Below are positions 35,856 to 48,600 of a DNA stretch of 64,000 nt, in pieces. The stretch is from Lineus longissimus (taxonomy: Eukaryota > Nemertea > Pilidiophora > Heteronemertea > Lineidae). The notes under the pieces are model-generated. The model was not told where the DNA came from and did no database searches. It saw only the letters and a program-made list of their open reading frames with translations. Position numbers and translations under genes: made by a program. Numbering within the stretch: position 1 is the stretch's first letter; every line of letters starts with the position of its first letter. The stretch covers positions 2,480,001 to 2,544,000 of the forward strand of contig NC_088318.1 in the NCBI RefSeq assembly GCF_910592395.1, in the 5' to 3' direction.

Positions 35856-37799
35856 TCAAATGCTAAAAATTAACATTACTGGTAATATTTCAAGACTGAT
35901 CTTCTCTGTGAATAGGTGTAGAGTGTAGAGTCGATAAACAGTTAACTTCTGGTGTCTAGCGCTCCTTTTATACCCGACTGTGTACTGCCTGTTCATTGCA
36001 ATTCTGTCCAACGCTTTCATCGGGCGGCAATGAGTATCGACTTCGATGTTGAACCACTTTAGTTTCCGTCGCCCGCTCTCGGCTATGTTATGGTTCATTC
36101 TGTGGGCTGCTGAATGGAAACAGGGGGTTGAGTTTCTGCTCCTGGTCACAATCTTCAGATCGCTGGCCCACAGACCTCGATTCTTGGACTCGACTCCCTG
36201 GGTTGTCACTCCAAGACTCAGCTGTCGCAACGCTCCTTTACCAAGACATACCTCCAAAACGAGATGTACCAAGTTCTTGTCAATCACTGTCATTTTAAAC
36301 TTGGGAATCTCACCGTAAGATGACAATCTTTTTGATTCGTGCCACCAAGAACCAGTTGTGCCTGAGCACAGTGAGAATTCGTTCTGTGGACAACCAGTGC
36401 AGTCACCACCATAACAGTTCACAACACAGGCAACAGTGTCATACAGGTATCCCATGATCCTGTCGAGATCACCGTTGCAGCGCGTGAATAGAGATTGCAA
36501 AATCTTGGATGACCTTACCCTAAGATCATTCTGAAAAGTTGTTTTTAACAGTGTCCTCTCCTCTGCAGTACGTCCCAGGAACATATCTTTACTGAATTCA
36601 GCTCTATGTCCTGCACGCGTCTGGGCTTGATGCAAATGTATCGAGTCAAGTTGATGCTTCACCATGAACAAGCCGAAGAGCTTTTTTGTTGCATCGGTTA
36701 AGCCTTTGAATGAACTGGAATCACCATCTGTAGTCAAATGTTCCACATATAGGCCCTGTTTCTCAAAAGTCTCGGCAAATGCAACCCCAAGATCATATTC
36801 TCTGAATGCATCTGCCTCAGGAAAGTTAGCCGTGCACTTCGAGTGTCGTTCGTCAACGTTTGTGCCAGTGGCACCACATTTAACTTCAAAAACTTTCGCC
36901 CGCATTGCAGCCCCTATCCAGCAGAGTTTTCTTTTAACCTCAATGTCAATGATTTTGTGTTCATCTGTCACATTTTCAACACATAACCCAGTCATTGTGC
37001 TGGAACAACAGCCCATCTTGTTCCTCGAAGTGAGGTGTAAACTATTATAGCGTCCATCAGCTTGAACGTTGATTCCTGTTTCGTCCTGGTTTCTTAGCCG
37101 CAGTATCCTTTTCAAGTTCTCGCGTATGTCTGCCATATCAGCCACATTCATTTTAACTGTTTCTTCACCAACTTTATTTGCCTGCATTTGCATGATACTC
37201 TTACAGGGGGGCAGGATTCCCATCATGCTCAGTATGTAACTCATACTCTCGTTGCCAATCATTGTGTCCTGCAACGCAATCTGTAATGCAACATTTGGAA
37301 GAGCGGCTTTTTGTCCGCGCTTGCCAGTGTCTATGTCCTCAAAAAGTTTTTACAATTTCGACTCAAAACCACAGTTTTTACACACCATAGTGACTGAACA
37401 ACACACCCCCTGCTTACGTACCTCTCCATATTTGAATATCGGGTGACAGTTCACGTGATATTCACTATGGGCCCTGTTAACGTCGTTGAGCACATCCATC
37501 AGTTTGGTTGTCTGAACAACGAAACTCTCGTGATCATGCTCCATGGTCTCATCTGGTATCTCCATCTCATCATCAGTGTCGTCTTTCATGTTGACCCGTA
37601 GTAAGTTCACATTCTTGGCAGTACGGTTATTAATGTCTGGTATATGTCTTTTGCCATCGTGTCCCATCGTTGTGACCTGTCCGTACTCCTGGGGCGTGAG
37701 TCGTCTCCGTGCGGGTTGTAGGCCTACTTCTTGTTCGTCGTCGCTCACCACCTCGACACCTCTGCTCCGCACATGTCCACTCTTAAACATTGTTCTCAT
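35856..37799 (-). pseudogene. Mutator-like (MULE) transposase with one in-frame stop
   Basis: Two minus-strand open segments, 37799-37353 and 37349-35856, lie in the same frame and are separated only by a TAA at 37350-37352. The first carries an acidic N-terminal part, then a zinc-binding-like section (CCSVTMVCKNCGFES). The second resembles the Mutator-like transposase domain widespread in invertebrate genomes. Candidate catalytic acids are in NVQADGRYNS and LTTDGDSSSFKG, followed by a helical region and Cys/His pairs (CYGGDCTGCP). Family assignment is from remembered motif pattern, so moderate. No terminal inverted repeats were found around it, and a 5' exon upstream of 37799 is possible. 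It lies upstream of the ClC-7 remnant in the same orientation. Confidence 0.6.
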
Positions 37800-39665
37800 T
37801 GCTGCTTTCGATGCCCTATGGATGGCACCTCCTGCAACTCCGTTTCTCTATCAACTTCTTCTCCTTTGTCCTCATCTTGTCTTTTCGTAACTTGTCTTTC
37901 TTTGCTTAGAATCGTACTCCTAGCAGATGTCTGTTTTGGGATGCTTCCTTCAACAGACTGAAAATACACAAGAAAGGACAAGAGATTACAAAAGGGTGGA
38001 TGTTGAAATAACGATGACAATAGCTGTGACAATGGTTGCTGCTGTGGACGTGTCAGACTTGGATGTGACAGGGAGATAAGATATGGGTTAATCTTTTTGT
38101 CATTTCACACCTTACTAACAAGCCTCCATGCTTATTATGCATCATATATTTGTTGTTTTTTCAAATTTCAGACAGAGCTAATATTGTTCGATTTGAAATT
38201 TTGACATTTTGAGCACGATACCACTGTCACAACCTTGGAACATCCTTAAAAAAGACAACTTTTTTCAAAAAAATTGAAATTTTTGAATATTTGTCATGAA
38301 TTAAAATTGTTTCAAATTCCTATTTCAGATTGACTGAAGACCACTGGTGATTTGTCGAAGATTCGGTACCATTCGATAAGAATTTTACGAGTTAATGAGC
38401 TTAACTTGAAGACAGTCTGTAAACAATTTGAAGACGAAATATAAGGTAGGTTGTCTGTATCGGACAACATTTTAAAACGTTAATAGCTCGCTCAAATCAA
38501 GTTCATTTTTGATGAAACTTGTTCATGTTAGTCAGGACATCTCAAATGCTTGGGAAAAAGCATATTTCATTAATATCTCAAGATGATCCCTCTTCATTGA
38601 GACAAGACCACTAATGAATATTCATAGGTTGGAGGGTCCAGGGCTATCAATTAGACGAGTGCATGTTTTTAACTCTCAAGTACATATTTGGAGAGCTATT
38701 GAAAAAATATTTGCTGTGGCAAGTCTACAGATATAAATAGTTTGGTAAAAAAATTAATTTTGAATTTTGACAACCTGGCCATAGGGGGTTGATTCAAATT
38801 TGGAGTGAAAATGGCCGAAATGGGTAAAAATGTCCACTTGTGTCATACTTGTCAATATAAAAAAAAAATTTCCGTGATCAACTACCAGTTTAAATCGCAC
38901 CAGTTACTCCCAAGACTAACCTGTATATCATATCCGAATTTCAGTTTCACAACCCCACGCAGTATTTGATGGCGGGCATTTGAAATAACTGGAAATGGCT
39001 TGGAAAATCAATTGTGGTCTTGTCTCCATCACACTTGTCGGTTTTTGCGGTCTCGTGAGAATCAAGACCAAAACCAATCACTTGTGTGTAATATTTTCAC
39101 TCAAGGCTACAGGGAAGGAACCTGAGTGCTGCCATCTACATCTGATACATAGAACTGAATGAGTGCTGAACAAACGGTTACTTTCCACTTTCTATTCAAG
39201 GGGATTTTCTTCATGGGCTGGACCATAACCCAAAGACAGATGGACACCAGGCCTCAGTTGTAGCCGAATCCATTGCTAATACAGCAACTATATCCTACTT
39301 CTGGGCTGTGGCCAAGGACTGTCAAATACGCTTCGGCAAAAGAAAACATACATACCTCGATTACATCAAACCTGCCTCTTCTCACCGCTCCCCTCTTACG
39401 TAGTGTTTTCCACTATTGGTCTTTAAACATCAAGTACTTACATTCCCTTTTAAGTGGTGCTTTCCACTATTGGTCTTTAAACATCAAGTACTTACATTAC
39501 CCCTTTTAAGTGGTGTTTTCCACTATTGGTCTTTAAACATCAAGTACTTACATTACCCCTTTTAAGTGGTGCTTTCCACTATTGGTCTTTAAACATCAAG
39601 TACTTAATTACATCGAGTACTTAGATTGCATCAAACCCACCTCTTATCAGTGTTCCCCGTTTTCC
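37800..39665. other. Non-coding interval between the MULE and the LRR gene, with a 56-bp repeat
   Basis: AT-rich; no ClC-7 upstream exon, LRR exon or RNA gene recognised. The last few hundred bases should be the 3' UTR of the minus-strand LRR gene and contain the tandem repeat at about 39400-39605. Confidence 0.4.
39400..39605. repeat. 54-56-bp tandem repeat, four units
   Basis: The block CCACTATTGGTCTTTAAACA recurs at 39410, 39464, 39520 and 39576 (spacings 54, 56, 56). It lies just downstream of the LRRCC1-like stop codon, probably within its 3' UTR. Confidence 0.9.
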
Positions 39666-42600
39666 TCAGCGTTTTCCCACCAGCCGTTTTTTCCTGGGTG
39701 TTCTACTCGGGCGTTCTTTCCTTGGTATCAGATCATCATCACTTTCATCCGAGATGGCTGCACCTAGAAAGAAGTGAGAAATTGGACTCAGTCTTGGAGC
39801 ATTCTGTGTCTAGCCACCTGTACCAAGTCAAGTCATAAACAAACTGGAAACTAGACTTGGTGTCAAACATTTCGAGTCACACTGACACACAGGCAGTCAC
39901 TACCTGTACTTAGACAAGAAACAAGACCAGACAACTTTAGAGAGCATGATTTCAGATTAAAGTTTGCAGGAAAACCCTATCAAAACATCCCATTTGTAAT
40001 ATCAAGAACAGACTGAAGTCTAGTAATTCTTGGTATAGATATATACTGTGACTAACCCTTTTTATTTGCCAATTTCGTCTTTGTGGTTTTCGTCCCTTTT
40101 ACGGATCTTGAGCTTGTGTCACCATTAGACCCAGCAGACTGTAACAGAAATAAGTATAGATGCAAAACTGGAATTGAATGATGTTTTTACTGAACCCTTA
40201 AAATCCTGTTTGGTTGTAAACCACAGATCAATCAAACTTCAAAGAAACTTGGCAGCAGTTTGCACCCCACAGCCCAAAACATTGCAGACAAAGAACAAAT
40301 GAATAATCTGCAGGGGCTCAGGCCTACTGTTGTATTTGCACAGGTTACAAACGTAATAAGTCCTGAATTTGCCTTCTAACGTCCGGATCCTTTATTCTAA
40401 CACTGCTTCACAAAATTATACACACCAAAGTCATAATTGATAAAATAGTTCGTCGGGATGACGATTCGTGCACGTGATTATAAAATACTCGGGAGACTGG
40501 AATAACTCTCTATCGCTCTCTTCTCTCTCTCTCTCTCTCTCTCTGCCGAGAGCGTGCGGACAGCTGTTTTGTATTCACGCGCAGCTTTGTCTGCACCAAT
40601 CAGGGGGCAACGTTGATGCGTCTCCATCCAATGAGGAGCCGCATCAATGCTGACGTAATTGATCACGCTGGGGAGAATGGAGGATTAAAAGTAGACCGTG
40701 GTAATTTTCACAGGTATCTTATCTGAACCCAATTCCAATAATCCCGCACACTTAATTCCAAGAATTACACATTACAGTGCTACTCATAAGAAAGGTTTTA
40801 CAATTACTATACAACATCCCGCGGAACTGGTAAAATATTTTACGAAGTTAAAATATTTTTTTTTAAAAACAATTAGAGGAATATGACTTTGGCTTAACAC
40901 ATAGTATTGTTGAATGGGGTACAATCAATGATAATAAGGCTTTAAACGAGGTGTTCATGCAGCGAATGAACTTAAATTACATCATATGGTTCGGGGTTCC
41001 CAACAGTGTTCAGCCAGCGGCCGAACTTAGTTACAATATATGTATTTTGTTCCACTTACTAATGAATGACCACTTCATTCATGACAAAGTATGAGCATAA
41101 GGTTACAATATAATTATACATTGAATCATTAATCTCATGCTAAACAGCAGGTTAAAATATGCAATGATACAATGAAGTGTCAAAACCTCTGCTGGGAATA
41201 TTGCAAACTGACTGGACCGGTCGACGAGGCATCTGAAAACTGTGGAAAATAAAGTTTAACTCGAAGAACTTCTGGATGACACGCGTATTTACAAATTTCA
41301 ACGAAAAAAAAAATGTTGTTGTCACAAAAGTATCCAAATTGCTTAAATCATACACTATTGTGTGAGCTGTCTCGAAACAGCAATTGCCACAAGCACTGCT
41401 TGGAGACAGAAACCCATCACGAAAATAAATCAGTCCCAAGACTGATGAGAGTTGGCTTTGCTAACATGTAGCCGTACAAACATCCAATAAAATAGAGTAT
41501 TGATAATAAAATACTCAAACTGGAAAACTGTTCAATAGACAGATTACTGTTGCACAAAGCTTCATTGAAGACAAGTAGAAAAAAATATCACATCTATAGC
41601 TAATAGATGTTTCTACAATTATCCAACTAACAACTCACTAGCTTTTATAAAAATAGCAATGAGGGTGAAATAATTATTCTCGTAAAGATTTGTTTTGATA
41701 AGCAATATAGTAACGTCTTGTTGTAAACACCAAATGACATCATTACCATAACAACGACAACAAGAAACCACTTGAGATGTTTTAAAAACAAACCATATTC
41801 TCAATAAATTGTCGTCTAATCACTTTTCTCTTGGCTTTTCGCCAAAATATGTGACTTATCATGAATGGTCTTATCTTTGAACATTTTTAACGGGTTGGGA
41901 CACCCTGTACATCTTATATCCTTGGCACTTAACACAAACTGGACAATGTTGACAACATGTGGTTCAAATTGAGGTGACCACCAATAGCTAAACTGTTTCT
42001 GCCCAAAAGGCACAGAGAGCAAGAGTTCTAGGCATCCATTTTTGAAACGCGCCCGTTTCAAAGTGGTGTAATCAAACTCTGAGGGAGATTGCCAAGTGAG
42101 CCGAGACAAATCATCCTGTTGCTTAGTGGACAACACAGAGGGAGCAATCATGCCATGGTTACCCTCGGCATGAGACAAATGAATATTGAAATCACAAAGT
42201 TCAGCCTGTGAGGCATAGATGTCGCCTCTATAGGTGGTGGATTCATGAGCAGAACCTGTCTCATCAGTGAAATCCAAAGCATAAGCAGCATGCACAGCTT
42301 TCTCATCCTGTGCCTTGTCTGCCTTATGAAGCAAGTTTTGCAACTGCTGGAGATGGGCTACATTTTTCTGACCTGTGGCCCTCAAAAATGCTGGTTTCAA
42401 CCTTGCAAAATTGAAGATATCAGGAATGATGTTTCCCTTCAAATCTGCTATAATATAGTGTGTCCTATCCAAAACCTGGTGTATAACAAATGGGCCAACC
42501 CAAAGAGTCTTAAACTTTCTTGTGTTGGCCGTCATCCCTGTAGTGTTGGGTTTATGTAGATAAACCAACTGACCTTCAGCATAGATGGGAGATTTCTGAA

Positions 42601-45600
42601 GTTTGTTAGCAATCTTGGCATTTTGAGACAGTTGCTGGTGCTCTTGGAGCTGCAGCATACATTTGGACACATTCTGAAATTTCTGTCGCAGATGTTGGAC
42701 ATACTCAGCATGTGACCGTGAGAGACCTAGACATGGTTTGAAATTCAAAGTGGACAAATCAGCTGGTTCACGCAAGAAGAGCAAATAGAAAGGAGAGTAA
42801 CCTCCCAAGTGAGCACTTGAAAATGAATTGTATGTGTACACTGCTGTGGACACGAATTGAGTCCAAGAAACACCATACTCAAGGAGATTTGCTTTGATGA
42901 GGTCGGCAATGGATTTGATTTGCCGTTCAGCCATAAGACTACCATGGTTTTCTACAGAGACAAGCTTCTGTTGAATGCCAAGTGTCGCACACAGTAATTC
43001 AACAAGATGACCGGTGAGAGATGCTGCTGCATCTGACACAATTACAGATGGGACGCCAAACAGAGTAATCACCTTCTGGAGAAGGGCTTCACAAACAGTG
43101 GGGGCGTCAATTGTCTTTAGCGGGACGGCCACAACAAACCTGGTCATGGCACATGTCACCACTAGCATATGACGGTAACCTGATGGAGATGTGGGCATGG
43201 ATTTGAAATCCATACTAATGGTCTGGAATGGTTCAAAACTGGCTGGAATGCGTTCATGAAATGTCCGCATAGTATCAGACTTTCCCTTAAGTTGTTGACA
43301 CCTATCACATGATTGAATATACGAGACAATGCGTTGGAACATAGATGGAAAATAGAAATTTTTCCTAATGGTGAGATAAGTTCTGGTACATCCTCCGTGT
43401 CCCAGAAGCAAACCTGAGCCATAATGTTGGCCTATGATGGTATCTATATACTTTTCCGGAACTGCTAATTGAAAACAGAAATTCTCAGAATTGGTGGGAA
43501 AGAAAATCCTGAACAGAATGCCATTGAAAGTCAGATACTGCTCAGATTTGATGCTAACGACCCTAGCAGCTTTCTTATCTGCTGGCAAGATATCATGGAC
43601 TAAGTAATCATAGATGGGTTTAAAATACGGAGATGTCTGTTGTGCGGTACTAAGCTGTTGTGCCTCAATAGGGAGATTGTAATCCCGAATCACCTTGCGT
43701 CTGATGATCTTCAATACCTTATTCAGAGATGCCTGATCAGGGACATGCTTGGTATGCATGCTATCAATCCTTGGAACCAATGGTGTGGGTCTAACCAGGA
43801 GATCTAAAATATCATCTGAATACTCTTCAACGACAGAAGATGGAGGAAGAGCGGAATCAATGAGCCTAGGTTCATCAGCAACCTTGGTTGATGATTGAGA
43901 TTTGTCATTCTGTTGGAGAACAAATGGAATCACTGACACTGGTGGTGCCACTGTTGATGTAACAATGGGCACACGTGGAGCTTTTGGTAGTATAGATACT
44001 GGTGGCACATTGTTTTGAATGCCATTAACAAGAGGAGTGTGTGTAGGTGCAACAGACACTGTCTGCTGACAAGGAACATGTGTTCGTGGTTTGGGAATTG
44101 GTTTTGGCCTATGCAGAAGAGGCACAGGAATGTTCATTTTCTTTGCATATGACCTGGTAACAATCTTTTCAGGAAGTGGCAGTGTATAAAATGCATGCTC
44201 CTGAACAGGGGTTGAAAGAGACTCTAATTCATAAATAACAGGTGATTGTGCCTGGAACGCGATTGGCATAATCCTATCTAACTCAGTATCATCATCTAGA
44301 GGAGCACGTGACAAGAAATCAGCTAACACAAGTTCTTTGCCTGGCATGTACGACAACTGAAAACTATAGGGAGACAGTCGCTCAAGCAGCTTTTGCAACC
44401 TAGTGGTCGGTGGCTGCTTCTTTGACTTTACAATCTGAACCAAAGAAGAATGATCAACAAAAGCCTGGAAAGTCCTGTCTTGTAACAAATACTGAAAAGC
44501 TGTTACATTGATGAGGAGTCCAAGTAATTCAAGCTCACTAACAGAATAGTTCTTTGCCGCCTTTGGCAAGCGCTTGGAAAAGTATGCGATGATGCGTTCT
44601 TGCCCATCAGAGTATTGAGCAAGATATGAACCTGTAGCAATACGTGAAGTATCACTATACAATCTGAATTCACCTCTAGTAGTGGGTGCATTCAAGACAG
44701 GTGGCTTGATGAGTAAGTCTTTGATAGTATGAAAAGCTATCTCATGATGGGGTTGCCAATGGAAATGCTTAGATTTGCGTGTCAGCTCATGTAAAGGTGT
44801 AAGCAATTCCTGCAATCTAGGTAAATATTGACTCAAATATGACACAGCACCGACAAACCTTCGGACCGCTTTCTGACATGTAGGGGTCTTCATATTCCTA
44901 ATAGACAAACACTTGTCATTCATAGCCGAAATTTGAACAAAACCATCAGGAGAAATGGACAGAACATGACCCAAGTAAACAACTCTAGTCTGAAACAAGC
45001 GACATTTCTTAGGAGAAATCTTCAAGCCATTGGCAATCAAAGCCTGGAAAATTTGTTGCAGATGTACAGTATGCTCTTTCTTATCTTTACTGAAGATGAG
45101 AATGTCATCATGTACTGCACAGCAAAAGAGATTAGAGTTGGGAATATTAGAAAGGATATCATTGATTTTCTGAGAGAAAATGGACGGAGAAATGGACAAA
45201 CCCATTGGAAGTCTACGATAGTAAAAAGTTCGACCACCGTTGTAGGCAGATATGCCGGTGTAGGCCTGTGCCCTACGAGACAAAGGTAGACAATGAAAAG
45301 CACTTTTCAAATCTATGACACTCAAGACTTTACAATTTGACTGACCGATTCTAGCTAAGATGGTTTTCAAAGGAGTGAAATCTTGATTTGCACAATGAAC
45401 TCGACTATTTAAAAACCGAAAATCTGTTACAACGCGCTTCTCAGTAGAATCCTTCTTCTTGACAAGCAAAATTGGACTGGAATATGATGTATGTCCTTGA
45501 TGCAAAATGCCCAACTTGACTAATTTATCAAGTTCCTTATCGATGAGAGGTTTGTTTTCCTCAGCGACCGGATATGGTCGGATATAGAAAGGGGTTTCAT

Positions 45601-48600
45601 CCTTGAGATGGATGTCCACCTCAAAATTGGGACAAGTCCCAACCTCACCTCGAAGACTAAATGCTGGAGCATGGTTTTCCAAAATATCATACACACTGGC
45701 CTGTTCTGGCGTAGACAGAATACTATGGTCTAATTTAACATCTCGCCTTAAAATGTCCCTAGCTGACAAATGCGAGTCTTGATCATCAACAGGTGGTTGT
45801 GACGGAGCACAGGCTTGATTTTGCTTGAGGCAGCTTGGAGACAAACTTTGAGTTACATGAATAAAATCATCCAAGTTGGTGAAGACAATAGGCTTGTCAG
45901 ACCGAATATTGACGGGTTTACGAGAATGGTTATAAATACGAATAGGAGCTAAACCGTGTTTCAATTTGACCATCATGGTTGAAGGACAAAACCTAGACAA
46001 ATGAGACGATGAATTCAATATGAGTGCCGAGTTTTTCATGTGATGGGGCAATTTGCCTTTAACATGAATGACTCTAACCTGACCTGGTCTAATGACAGTA
46101 TTGACAGTAGGACGTAACCAAGCCTTCTTTGACCTGACCTTGAACGAATTTGTAATGAAATCCAAAGAACCTTTGAGTTCCTTCATGGTAGATGTACCCA
46201 AAAGAATATCAGGACCAATGAAATTTTCAGCTATGACACAGTATACATTGAAATGGTTCCCTTGAATAGTAAGTTTAGGCTTAATGGCCTGTTTTGCAAA
46301 CAAAAATTCTCCATTACCAATACGAAATTTGATTGGTTTAATATCAACCTTGGGCAATTTGGACAAATAGGGGGAGTCCCTTACAGTTTCCAAACCAATC
46401 AGAGTCTCAGTGGCTCCTGAATCAAATAAAATGACCAAACCTTGGCCTGTGGGTAAATAACCTTTGGCATAATTCCTAGAAGTGAGCTGAATGTCAGCAG
46501 AGGATTCACCAAGATATTCAGAATGTGGATTATACGATGAAGAGAAATGATCACTAGAATGTTGATCACCAGAATGCTGAGCAGAAAATAGAGTCGGAGA
46601 GGCATCTAAGTGGCAGTTAGTGCTTCTCCTATCTAAAAATTTTGCTGTTGTGGTCCAGAGTACTGATCAAACCTAGACCTGTTATCTGGCTTATAGGATT
46701 GGAACGGGTAGGGTTGAGGACATCGAGTGTCCTGACGAAACTGTTGACCATTATCTGATGGCTGATAATGGGACGGAGAAAAGGGTGGCGCTGGAGGCCT
46801 TACGGGCATGAAAGTAGGGTTCATCCCACGACTGACCATGTTCTGGTAAGTATAACAGTTTCTCCACACATGATTGGGTTTGTGGCAGAAATAACAGACA
46901 ATGTTGGAGGTGGCACGACGGGGAGAGTTACCAGAACGAGAAATACCATAGGAACCCTGAGAACGACGACTGTCCCTACATGGGGATCTGCTGGATAAAC
47001 GATGACTATCTGAATAGGAACGATAACGGTCTCTAGCCGGACTACGACTAGGACGTCTAGACTGATGACTCACAGGAGATGGCGAACTTGAACGGTAGTT
47101 CGAGCTATATGTACGAGCACCAGTATCAGAGTTGGACTGTGGTTGACTAAAATGAACCTGAGGTTGAGTCCTGACCTCTATAGACAAATCTTGCACTTCT
47201 GTGCGAAGAGCAGCAAGTTGCTCAGTAAGCCTGTCAACTGCACAAGCACTACTGTTAGTGGATGCACTAGCAGTGGTCACATGGACCTGATCAGTGATAA
47301 ATGATACCTGCTTATTAGCAGTAGTTGGCCTGTCTGGCTCAGAAAAATCTAAATATTGTTGAGCACGTTCAACGAGAACTGCCACGTCTGCATCTGCAGG
47401 GGCAGCCATGATGACTGCTGCCTGACAATTGGTAGGCAAAACCTGTAAGAATTTGTCCCGAACCTGGACCTCATTATAATGAATACGCTGGGCTGCTAAG
47501 CGTATCTTATTGAGAGTCATTTCGGCTGAATCGCCTGGGGTATGGGAAAGAGAATGAAAATGCTTGACATTGGCAAAATTTGAATGGGTTGGACTGAACC
47601 GCTGCATAAACTGTGCTCTGAGATTAGCGATAGTGGGGAAAACTTTTCCCTCTGCCCACAGACGTGCTTTGCCACGAAGTCTAGCCTTGAACAATGTTAT
47701 GATATGAATCATCTCTGCAGCATTTGCTGGCTCGTGGAGATTGTGGAAGTGAAGGTAGTCCATAAACGATAAGATATGTGCATGACAAATGTCATGGTCG
47801 ATCACTTCACCATCAAACAAAGGAGGTAGAAAATCGGTGCCCCTGAAAGCAGGTGGTGCTGGATCTGCTGGCCCTTCCATTATTACTGTAAAGGGGTAAA
47901 AGTTAGTTATGAAGGAATAAAAAGTCAGGTATTTGGGAAGCAAAAGTTAATTTCTTCTGAAAAGGAAATGCAACATTAAAGGTTGGGTTGGTCCGTTGTC
48001 TATCTTGCTGTAACAGGGCAAAGCTAAACAAAGTTCATATTATAGATATACAGTTGTCAAAATCCTCGGGGTCCGGTTCCAGTCAGTTTGCAATAACGAG
48101 TGAAAATTTAAGATTAAATGCATTAAATGCTATGAATCGACTGATATTGCAAAGTATTGTACTATACTCTGCCAAAATTGAAATGATGCACAAAAATATT
48201 GTCCTATTACTAATTAGTTTATAAAATGTCTTTCAAAACAGTTAATATAAATGACTATCAAAAAGTTTACAAATGTCTCTCAAAAGTTTATAAAATGTCT
48301 TTCAAAAAGTTGATAAAATGTCTCTTTTAAAACTGCAACACTGGATCAGCTGGAGCCTGGAACGGTATCGGATCTCGAGTAGACATCAGGGCGAATTGAA
48401 GAGTATTCTGGCTGCTGGGCACATCATCCGTGAACGTTATAGCACATGTCATGATGTAGAAGTTGAATAGTTCGGTACACACAGAGATAGACGTGTACTA
48501 TGCGTACTGACGAAGACGGTGTCCGTCAATCGATTAAAAAATGCTGCGCTCACACTCACAGTGATTCATGGCGATCACAGTGATTTATAACAAAAGTGAC

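Noticed and set aside
40478-40666. Paired 61-62-codon ORFs duplicated at 40.5 and 49.0 kb
   Set aside because: They are the two LTR copies, including the (CT)n tract, not host genes.
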